Part shown: one piece after another, positions 52,946 to 64,000 of the stretch
How the letters are laid out: the number at the start of each line of letters is the position of its first letter
How positions within the stretch are numbered: position 1 is the stretch's first letter
Source of the DNA: Diabrotica undecimpunctata
Taxonomy: Eukaryota; Arthropoda; Insecta; Coleoptera; Chrysomelidae
Reading direction: 5' to 3'
Assembly (NCBI RefSeq): GCF_040954645.1
Contig: NC_092804.1
Span: 147,383,108 to 147,447,107, forward strand
Length of the DNA: 64,000 bases
Position numbers and translations under genes: made by a program
Notes under the pieces: generated by a model
Database searches by the model: none
What the model was told of the DNA's origin: nothing
Seen by the model: only the letters and a program-made list of their open reading frames with translations

Positions 52946-54589
52946 GTTATCCGGCTATGCCCTATCAACTAATTATCTAGTTAGAAATGGAACATTACTG
53001 TCACGTGTGCTTCTACTTTTTTATCGGCTTTCAAAAACATCAGTAATAATAAATGGTTTCTTTGGTTGTGTGAGCAACTATCATTTTATTATTTCTATTT
53101 TTCACTACACACTGTTTTGCGACTAGCTATTTACTTTTCTATATATACATTTCATTGAAACAGACACTTTGAAGACCCTAAATCACGATAATTTTTTAAA
53201 AATCTCACCTCACCAAAATTTGATAAAAAAAATACTAACCTACTTTTAAAAACATTTGATATTTTTCATTGCTGATTATTTTAAAAAAAAACATTCAATT
53301 TAATTAAATAAATGAATATTTAAAATTTAAATTAAATAAACTAAAATAAATTAAAAATAAACGTGTGTGTATATATAAATATAATAAATTTCAATTTACT
53401 GTCATCCTATTTTATAATTTTATACAAAAACAGGCTCTATTTTTCATTCCGTGTTTTCGCTAAATCATGATTACTGGGACGAAAGAACTTTGTTACCGAT
53501 TATCTACTGACCGCAATTTCCAGAAACTGGAAACGCCGAAGATTTCTTAAAGAAAAGGTTGGTTTTATTGTACAACAGGCCATAAAGAATATTTAAGAGT
53601 ATTTCTGAAATTGAATTTCGGTTAAATTTAAGGAACGAATCGTTCTGTATCATAAAATTGCTGTAAATAAAAATCAAAAGACTGAGATTTAAGAGCCAGC
53701 GGGGTTACTTTTCGCATTTTCTTTGAATAGGGTAAAATTGAAATTTAATTTTCCGTTAATAATTATTATGGTTTACGAAATACTCCCTATTAGTTATACT
53801 AAATGTTTTAAAATATTCTTATTATTTAATTTTTAAATATTTAATTTTAGACTTGAACGATTTAAATCAACTCTACTAAAAGTTTATAAGTTTTATTTTT
53901 CCGTGTTAATGAACACTATTTATAACATATCTACAAAAAAATTTAAAGTTTTTCAAAAAATGTTTGAATTACGACGTGGTGCTTATACGCACCATTGGCC
54001 AAATCTAAGAACATAATTTGTACAAACAAAAAAAAATTCATTTAATTTCTGCTGTAAAATTTTTCAAAATTATCTGCGTCTAAATGTACAGCTGGTTCTA
54101 AAAAAACTGATACGACTTTTAGTAAGATTTGATCATTTTGAGCAGTGTATTTGATTGGTCTGACATTGTATTATATTTATTATGATAGACAAATAATAAA
54201 ATAAACAAACAAACAACAAACAATTGATTACATATGTTAATTCATAAATTGTAATAAGTATTAAGTCCTAAATTTTGTTATTATTTTGAATTCCTGCATT
54301 TTATAAACAGTATATAAATGATAGTTTTTACATAAAATTGGGTTGTTGTTATTATTTTTATTATTATTATTAAGGAATAAAACAAAACGACTTAACTCAA
54401 TAATATATTAAAGCAAAAATTGTAACCAAATTAAAAGATAACTGGACACTCTCATAGACATAGGCAGCAAAACATTTTAACACAAGCAGAACTACAGTTT
54501 TTCTATTAATTAATTTTTTTGGTTAAGACCAAAACTATATTAAATTTATGTATGTAAAAATTAAATTATTATTTTATAATATCAGTTTG
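52946..54589. other. AT-rich DNA, nothing recognised
   Basis: No open frame with a recognisable motif; no tandem array. Confidence 0.5.
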
Positions 54590-55140
54590 CGACAGTTTGT
54601 AGTCTTCGGTCCATCTGCGTGAAAGGAACTATGGAATTGTCTTCTTCAGAGGGTTCTTCCCAAACCTGTTGTGTACCGTGCCACAGCTCTTGTTGTTGTT
54701 ATGTTGTTATTCTTGAGCCACTGGTATATTATATTTGCAGTGTGAACATGTGAACAGCATAATTATCTTGTTGGAGGATAAAATTATTTTCTGGATACAA
54801 CTGTTCTACACTGGGAAACATGATGTTTTCTGGAATATTTAGATAAGTCTGCCCAACCATCCATCAATACAAAATACCATCCCCATTCCTCTACATAAAA
54901 TCCATGCCCATACATTGGCGCTAAAATGATCAGCTGCTCGATATCTATCAACATATAGAGGATTAAATCTATTATTATCTGGTATATACACCATAATTTT
55001 ACTCTATTTAGAAGATTGAAAAATTTTCTCACCTGTAAATATTACCCTGTCGCAAAAATCTTCTGATGGAATAGGTTCTCTTGGTGGCCTCCAAATACTG
55101 GTACATTTTGTAGCATCATCTTAACAATTTATCAGACAGA
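54590..55140 (-). pseudogene. Tc1-like transposase fragment, first catalytic Asp lost
   Basis: Minus strand: RIWRPPREPIPSEDFCDRVI, then FTGEKIFQSSK, NRFNPLYVDRYRAADHFSA, NVWAWILCRGMGMVFCIDGW, IMFPSVEQLYPENN and QQDNYAVH. Relatives read FTDE at the first catalytic position, so Asp has become Gly here; the second Asp (QQDN) is kept. Frame changes and stops occur (for example before SKIMVYIPDN). No terminal repeats were found. Confidence 0.75.
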
Positions 55141-55188
55141 CTGCCAAATAAAATTTAAACTTTAATTAAGACATGGCTCCTGTAACAC

Positions 55189-57735
55189 TCAAGCATGCAA
55201 GCCTTTGTGTGCTACTGAGCAATCGAATCGCCCCGGACTGTTTTTGTTCCACCACGCCACTGAACCATAAGTTATCATGGGCCTTATAACCCTTGTGTAC
55301 AACCAGAGGTTCATTTTAAGATTTAACCCCCAATTCTTACCACACATTCGTCTACATGTGTTCAGGGCCATAGTGGCCTTCTGTGTGACTTTATGAATGT
55401 GTGCATTCCATGTCAGCCTCTGGTCGAATATTACACCTAAGTACTTGGCCTGACTTGTGAATGGGATTTCTACTCCCTTGAGCACTAGTGGCTGTAAGCC
55501 TTGCAGTGCTCTTTTTCTGGTGAAGGGAACAACAGATGTTTTTTTAGGGTTAACCTTCAGGCCTTCTTCCTCACACCAGCTGTCCACCACCCTCAGAGCG
55601 ACTTAAAGTCTCTCCGAAATTATTTTGGTAAAGCGTCCTCGGACTACAATTACCAAATCGTCCGCATAACCCAGACAGTAAAAACCCTCCCTGGACAGTG
55701 TATTAAGTAGGTCGTCCATAAGCGTAGCCCACAGTAATGGGAATAAAACTCCACCTTGTGGGCAGTCGCTTCCTGCCTTCGCTTCAATAGTGGCTTCACC
55801 TAACGAGGACACAATGATCCTGTTTGTTAAGGTCGCCTTTGTCCACTAGCATATGAAGGCAGGAACTCCTCTTCTTTTAAGCGCGTCCGTTACAGACTCG
55901 AAGGAGACGTTATTAAACGCTCCCTCCACGTCCAGAAACGTCGCGACCGCTATCTCCTTGTCATCTAGCTACTTTGAGAGCAGTCTGTTAAGATCATCCA
56001 GCGCCAAGTCAGTTGACTTTCCTGGCTGGTATGCATATTGGCGATCGCTAAGTGGATTCTCCATCAGCACGTCGTCCCTAATATACCTGTCTATCAATCT
56101 TTCCAGCGTTTTTGCTAGGAAAGAGGATAGACTTATTGGTCTGTATGACTTGGGGGTCTGGTCCATTACCCTACCAACCTTGGGGATATATGTGACTTTC
56201 ACCCTTCGCCATGCGGTTGGAATATATCTCCATGCCAAACTAGCTTTGAAGATCTTTGTTAGATGCGGGATGATTACATCCTGTCCCTTCTGTAGCAAGG
56301 CTGGATAAATCCCGTCCATTCCAGGTGATTTGTATGGCTGGAATTTATTGATGGCCCACCTGACTTTTTCCGGTCTCGTGATGTCGGTAGCTAACTTCTA
56401 GTCCGCCTTAGTAGGCCTTCTGGGATGAGCTACCTCTACCGAAGGATTATTGTCAATGGATGAGCTGGAAAAATTTACCTTGGTGAGCATTATTAAGCTT
56501 TCCTCCAGGGTTTCTACATACTTTTCGTCCTCTTTCTTCAAGAGGCCGACCTGATTCGCAATACTATCCTTAGCCAGGACCTTGTGGATTCTGGAACATG
56601 CGGGAGCCTCTTCGACTTCCTCGCAGAACTTTCGCCACGAGTCTCTTTTGGCTTTTCGGATCTCCTTATTATATTGCGTCAGTTTTTCTCTATAAATGGC
56701 CCAGTCCTGGTTGAATTTGGCTTTATTGAATAGCCTTCTTACATCTGCCCTAAGCTTTTGTAAGTGTTCATTCCACCAGGGTGTGTTTTTCTTTCCTTTC
56801 TTTTCTCTCTCTGGACAATTCTCCTGGTAAGCGACCAGAACAGCTCCCCTCACCGTTTCGACTGTCAGTTCGAGATCTTCCGTATTTTTTATGGTGCCGA
56901 TTCCTCCCTCAAGAGACTTCTCGAGTGAGCCTCTATAGCCTTCCCAATCCGTCTCTCTCGGGTTCCTGAACCTTGCCACCATTCGAGTCGAAGTAATTAA
57001 ATCAAATCGAATGTGCCTATGGTCGGAACATGAAGGTTCCTCTGACACATGCCAATTCTTTATAGTATCGTACGTTTTTTCACTGCAAAGTGTTACATCT
57101 AAGACTTCTTTGCGCGTGGCTGTAACGAAGGTAGGTTTATTTCCTATATTGGCTATTTCTAAACCCATGCTTAAGATGAACTGTAGTAAAGACTCACCTC
57201 GACTGTTGATGTTCGTACTCTCCCATGCCAGATGGTGGGCATTGGCATCACATCCCAGTATTAGATGAAGGTTCTCCCTTCGGCTGTAGGTTATAACGTC
57301 CTCTACTATGCCTGGGCGGAAGACCTTCTCTCCAGCGAAGTAGGCAGAACAGACCAACCATCTTTTACTACCTTCCTCGGTGAAAGCGGTTAAAATACCT
57401 GTAACAAAGTCTCTGGAGCAAAGATCCGGAATCAGTGTACAGTTTACTTCGTTACCATATACAATGCATGCTCGAGGTGTCTCTCCTTTCGCATCGTATA
57501 GTAACTTACCTTGTTGCGGCTTCAAGCCTGCAATATTCCCTCCGTGGAGCCATGGTTCCTGCAGTAGGGCCAAGTCCAGGCCTTCCATGTCAAACCTTCT
57601 GCACAAAACCGCCGACGCAGCTTTAGCATGATGAAGGTTGACCTGCAGGACCTTTACTCTGCCTTCCTCTAAACTGAAGGCTAACTTTCGGGTTTTCCCG
57701 TGTCCTCTACCCCTTCCATGGGAGCGGCCACCCGC
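55189..57735 (-). pseudogene. R1-like non-LTR ORF2 (endonuclease and RT)
   Basis: One reading frame runs from 57735 to 55189 with four stops and no frameshift: TAG at 56398, 55969 and 55846, TAA at 55603. The endonuclease has VLQVNLHHAKAAS, LALLQEPWL, LGCDANAHHLAWES, LDVTLCS and SDHRHIRF. The RT has YKSPGMDGIYPALL, KSYRPISLSSFLAKTLE, FLDVEGAFNNV (motif A), CPQGGVLFPLLW, the GYADDLVIV box and the thumb KYLGVIFDQRLTW. It ends at MITYGSVAWW, so the 3' part of ORF2 is missing. Gene order and motifs fit the R1/Loa group. The plus-strand open frames here are shadows. Confidence 0.88.
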
Positions 57736-58350
57736 TCAGTGGCTTCTAGCCTTCTGGGCGGGTTTGTAGCACTCCCCTGCAAGTTGGTACGGACTTCCTT
57801 TCGGGATTATTCCTTCTTTAGCTCCTTCCCTCGACTTATCATCCTTAGGGCGAGCCTTGTGTTTGGTCGAAGTGTTAACCTTCTTTGGCGCTGCTTTAGA
57901 GCTTTGCCTCTCTGAAGGTTTTACTTCTTTTCTTTTTTGCTTAGCCTTGACTGCCGAGGTTGCGACAGTTACGCCTTGCAACCCCGATGATCCGGCCTCT
58001 GCAGCCTTCTTATAGTACCCATCATCCTTGACACGGAATTTAATTCTTCCGATGCCAAAGTAAGGACACATTTGAAGTTTGTTGAGTTCCTCAAAGGACT
58101 CTTTGTCCATTGAGAGGACCCATACCTGCCCTTTTTCTGCAGGTGTTTTGCCCAAAACGGTCCATATAAGGGTGTTGAGCTTTCGGTTGCTGACCCTTAA
58201 TCGAGTCAGCACACTTTCCGCCTCCAACCTCTTTCCGTCCTCGTCTGGGATGTAGACATTGAAAACTGAAGTTTTAACTCGTTTCAAGGATGACCTAAGG
58301 ACAGCAGTGGTGAAAAGTGGTAGCGGTGGAAAAAACTCTTCCAACTTCAC
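57736..58350 (-). pseudogene. ORF1 of the R1-like element (DUF4780-like)
   Basis: Encodes about 204 residues: FNVYIPDEDGKRLEAESVL, KLNTLIWTVLGKTPAEKGQV, WVLSMDKESFEELNKL and CPYFGIGRIKFRV, which fits the DUF4780 domain found in ORF1 of such elements as I remember it. A Lys/Ser-rich basic tail (KAKQKRKEVKPSERQSS) follows. The frame ends with TGA at 57736-57738, directly followed in the same frame by an Arg/Gly-rich segment (GGRSHGRGRGHGKTRK) that leads into ORF2. No ATG is evident at the 5' side (GTG at 58348), so it is 5'-truncated. It probably binds element RNA. Confidence 0.7.
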
Positions 58351-58574
58351 ACCTCACTTGCAGTAAGGTGTACAATTTTTGCGTCCACGACTTAAAACGA
58401 GCTAAGGTCGTTGAGATTGCAAGAAACGGGCATCTTGCACACTTAAATATATTGAAACGTTACCTTTAATTATTGAGAATATGTAATTGCAGATAATAGA
58501 ATAAGAGTGCTCCTATTAAGACAATTGTAGAGTCAATAAATCACCATTTATTGACTCGACAATGATTGAGTGTC
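58351..58574. other. No gene recognised
   Basis: Includes a small inverted motif 'gagtcaataaa...tttattgactc' at 58531-58556. Nothing else. Confidence 0.5.
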
Positions 58575-59470
58575 AGGTCATTTCTTTATGATCCATGGAT
58601 CCAGAAATAGACCTACTCTATTATTATTTTTGTTTTTATCAGATATTTGCCTTCAAAGTCTATATCTTGAGGGGTTACCGTGAGGATTGGCACATGGAAT
58701 GTGACCAGGATTGTGCCGTACTTGCTAAAGCTTGGGTATTAGTTCCAGAGCACTGATGAAAAGTTGTGAAAAAAGCTAGTAGGAACTTTCTTATTGTCGA
58801 TATAGCAGATTCTTACCTCTTTATAATAGCCACGTGATAAATTACTTGTTGCAAAAATAATCGGTATACAGAAGATGGTATTGTTTCTTTTACCTTGCTG
58901 TACAACAAAATTTAATCAATCCAGATAAGTACAAAGATCTTAATATTATATAATTAAGGTACAATTTATCAAAACTTTTACAAAGAACTAACAACAGCTC
59001 ATCCCAAGAACAGGAGGAAGAAGAAGCAAGTTGCCGACAATGATGTTGAAGAACAAGACAACATATTTTTTACAGACAATGAATTATAAATCATCTGTTT
59101 TTTTTGTAAAATATATTGTTATCAGAGCTAACTCTGGTTTTTAGTACCAATACCCTTTTTTCATAGGACAAGATGGATAAGCGCTTTATCTTATGCGAAT
59201 ATTTCTAACAGTAGCATTTTGATTGACGGGTGAAGATGACCGTGTTTTCTTTATGAGACCCGTCTCATACCCACCCGTCAATAAAAATCCTCCTAAAACA
59301 TGGTGTGTCAAAAATGTTTGCTCCAACCCCTGCGCCAATCCCCGCGCCAATTCTCACGCTAACCCCCAAGGTATATACTTTGAAGGCAAATATCTCATTA
59401 AAATAAAAATAATAGAGTAGGTCTATTTCTGGATCCATGGATCTGAAATCTAAGTAATGACACAAAGAAA
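58575..59470. mobile_element. Inverted-repeat element, non-coding
   Basis: 58585-58690 and 59315-59460 are reverse complements over more than 100 bp ('gatccatggatccagaaat', 'agacctactctattatt', 'atatttgccttcaaagt'). Within the right side are repeats of 'gcgccaat', and a smaller inverted pair ATTGACGGGTG/CACCCGTCAAT lies at 59222-59232 and 59273-59283. No transposase was recognised; superfamily unknown. Confidence 0.6.
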
Positions 59471-59567
59471 TGTTTCTAGAATCCAAGATAGCGAAATGAT
59501 ATTTTTCAAAAGAGTGAAAGAAATTACAAAACTCTGCCATATAGAAATATTTACTCGATTCATCAAT

Positions 59568-62176
<2,609 letters not shown>

Positions 62177-63590
62177 CAGGGTGTCCAGAAACTCTCGTGA
62201 CAAACGAAGACCGAAAATTCCTCAGATAATTTTAAGATAATTTAACCCAATTCACCTAGTTAGAAAATGCTTCCTAAGGAAGCTAGAGCTCTTTGAAGAT
62301 GACGCCTTATAATTTTTTTTAATACCACGAGAACGGTTTTAGCTAGTAAAACAAAAACATCCATAGTTGAATCGATTCCATTTATTGCGAATTTGCGGTA
62401 CCGTGTCCGTTTTGGGTAGGTCTACGGTTATTTTACCGCATAACTTTTTTGTCTTAAATTTTAAGCATTTATTATACTATATTATTGAATTTTCGGGTAT
62501 TCTAGTACTAAAAGGTATTCTTAATCGGTAGAATAGACCGTTCTTTAGAAAAATCGATTTGAAAATTTTTCTTTTTTTCGTCATGAAAGTTAAATTAATA
62601 CGTACTTTAATTAATTTCATAAATTATCTTTTGTTTCAATAAATCCAAAAATCCAAAAATTTTGGTAAAAGAAGAAAAAATTTAATTGAAACAATTTTTT
62701 TTAAAGAGTTTGAAAAACAAAGTATTTATTACGAATATTATGGAATGAAACTAACACAAAAGAACAAGTATCAAAAGTAGATAGTTACAAAAATGCTCTA
62801 TGTTGATGACCATTACTGTTTATGTATAAATTTGCCCTTTTGCTTAGAAAACGCTGAATTATTTGAGTTATTTCTAAATTCGTTGCAAGCATCTTGTATC
62901 CTTAGCCAGAGTTGTGCAGGATTTTGTACATTCCTGCTAAAGTGGGCCGGACAGCCGTTATGTAGAAACCATAAGTTTTGCCGAAAATGCACATGATCTA
63001 ACGAATGAAGTAAAACATTTTGCAGGAAATGTAAGTAATCAGCACCATTTAAACGAGCAGACAATTCCACATGCCCAGGTAGATAATCGTTGACTAATCC
63101 TATCCAAACGTTTATAATAAACGCTGATGCTTAAATTCTTGAACAACGTGGGGATTGTTATCAACGTACGAATAATATTGTGCATTATGCACAATAAAAA
63201 TTCACATTTTTTGTGAATATAGCTTTGTCGCAAAACAAAATGTATCTGAAAAAATCTTTTTAATTTTTCTGATTTTGTAACCATCTAGCGAATTCTTCAC
63301 GAGCAGAAAAAATTCCTTGTAGCAGTGCTTGTACCTTTGTAAAATAATAAAGGTTTAAATTTTCGCTGTGTAAGATATTTTCTATGGAAGATTTTAAAAT
63401 TGTCTGATACATGGCAGATAATCTTCGAACACTAATTTCTGGATTTTACTCAACTTTTATTAAAATAACATTTTTATGTGCTGCTGTTACATCATCATCT
63501 CGCCCATTATTTTTTGAAACCACTGAACCTGTTTCTCTTAATTGTTGATGAAGAGCTGTACAAATTAATTGAGTGGGATCACTTACTTAT
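62177..63590 (-). mobile_element. Mariner-type element (CAGGGTGTCC end), other end not seen
   Basis: Begins TA-CAGGGTGTCCAGAAACTC at 62175, the usual left end of mariner-type elements with HTH-type transposases. The transposase lies inside on the minus strand. The opposite end is not visible; an RTE insertion begins at about 63591. Confidence 0.75.
62813..63570 (-). pseudogene. Mariner-type transposase, frameshifted
   Basis: In minus-strand order: GRDDDVTAAHKNV, NPEISVRRLSAMYQTI (helix-turn-helix region), LNLYYFTKVQALLQG, FARWLQNQK, NVWIGLVNDYLPGHVELSAR, LNGADYLHFLQNVLL, NLWFLHNGCPAHFSRNVQN. After an internal deletion comes DACNEFRNNSNN. Relatives have 'HDGAPAHF', so the second catalytic Asp is Asn here (HNGCPAHF). 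The block with the third acid (PPRSPDLNPLDF) is deleted. Several frame changes. Dead copy. Confidence 0.75.
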
Positions 63591-64000
63591 TTACTTACTC
63601 CTTGGCGTTACAACCCTTCATGGGTTTTAGCCGACTCGACAACATGTCTCCACTGTTTTCTGTCGTGAGAAACCTCCATCCAATTCTCCATGCCCATAGT
63701 GCTTAGGTCTCCTGCTATATTATCTCGCCACCGGAGAAGAGGGCGTCCACGTGGTCTCCCTTCTTCAGTCTTCCTTTGTTTTATGATGTTGGCGTTTGGG
63801 TACTTAAGTTCTTCAAGCTCTTTGTTAGTTTTTATCCTATATTGTCCTGATGCTTCATCCAGCACAGGACCAAAGATCTTCTTTAGGATTTTTTTTCCCA
63901 AACACAGAGTCTCTCTTCGTTTGCTTTTGTTATCGTCCACGTTTCGCTTCCATAGATCACAACGGGTCGTATGATTGTTTTATAGACTTGCATCTTCGTA
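63591..64000 (-). pseudogene. RTE-like RT C-terminal end, runs off the window
   Basis: Minus strand: VYKTIIRPVVIYGSETWTI enters from the window edge. A one-base slip in an A8 run (63892-63899) shifts the frame. The next frame reads KILKKIFGPVLDEASGQYRI, ELEELKYPNANI, RPRGRPLLRWRDNI and the end AKTHEGL (stop 63608). The usual 'LRWLGHVxR' block is deleted. A TTACTTATTTACTTACT tail (63591-63600) marks the 3' end. It belongs to the same subfamily as the copy at 9068. Confidence 0.85.

Noticed and set aside
58683..58712. Apparent RTE endonuclease start 'RIGTWNVTRI'
   Set aside because: It lies in an inverted-repeat arm, and no endonuclease sequence follows.
58753..58785. CTGATGAAAAGTTGTGAAAAA as a hammerhead
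   Set aside because: No stem II pairing between the core boxes.

Overview
The window looks like a piece of a large, AT-rich, transposon-dense arthropod genome, most probably an insect. A beetle with a big repeat-rich genome would fit, but nothing here proves the order. The evidence is the mix of RTE-like non-LTR retrotransposons, I- and R1-group retrotransposons, mariner/Tc1, piggyBac and hAT relics, long (TA)n tracts, spliced genes with GT-AG introns, and one exon of a receptor-type guanylate cyclase. I see no prokaryotic features, tRNA, rRNA or CRISPR array. Almost everything recognisable is mobile DNA, much of it nested.

Layout. 0.5-7 kb: RTE-like reverse transcriptase relics on both strands. 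7.2-11.3 kb: a gag-only retroelement relic with zinc knuckles, split by a younger RTE copy with a 15-bp target duplication (TSD). 12.9-18.1 kb: further RT relics, a TTAA-flanked MITE and a Tc1-like fragment. 18.8-21.1 kb: a mariner-type element with about 430-bp inverted repeats. 22.08-25.51 kb: a 3.43-kb DNA transposon bounded by 24-bp perfect terminal inverted repeats (TIRs) and ATAT duplications. It carries a three-exon gene for a protein with an SDN...GQNKN motif (I believe the DUF7869-type family). 26.52-27.23 kb: the guanylate cyclase exon, the only clear host gene. 27.4-34.2 kb: an RTE copy with TSD, then a second copy of the mariner-type element split by two RTE copies and a hAT element with an 8-bp TSD. 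34.2-39.6 kb: two long palindromes and several hammerhead-ribozyme-like cores of the sort carried by Penelope-like elements. 36.6-44.2 kb: two I-like (EN-RT-RNase H) elements on the minus strand, one split by a palindrome and the other by an RTE copy. 45.4-47.7 kb: a triple nest of RTE elements. 47.9-48.6 kb: a piggyBac end. 49.67-52.95 kb: a second, diverged transposon with the SDN...GQNKN protein and its own 23-bp perfect TIRs. 54.6-58.4 kb: a Tc1-like fragment and an R1-like element with a DUF4780-like ORF1. 58.6-64 kb: an inverted-repeat element, a large (TA)n tract, another mariner-type element and an RTE end.

The observation most worth following is that two independent copies of an uncharacterised protein family each sit inside their own TIR-bounded unit. 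Both keep three acidic residues at nearly the same spacing (about 75-77 and 42 codons). I infer that this family is the transposase of a DNA-transposon group that I cannot assign with confidence. No pathway links the genes; the window is a record of successive insertions into the flank and intron of one receptor gene. All family assignments come from reading translations, without a database search.
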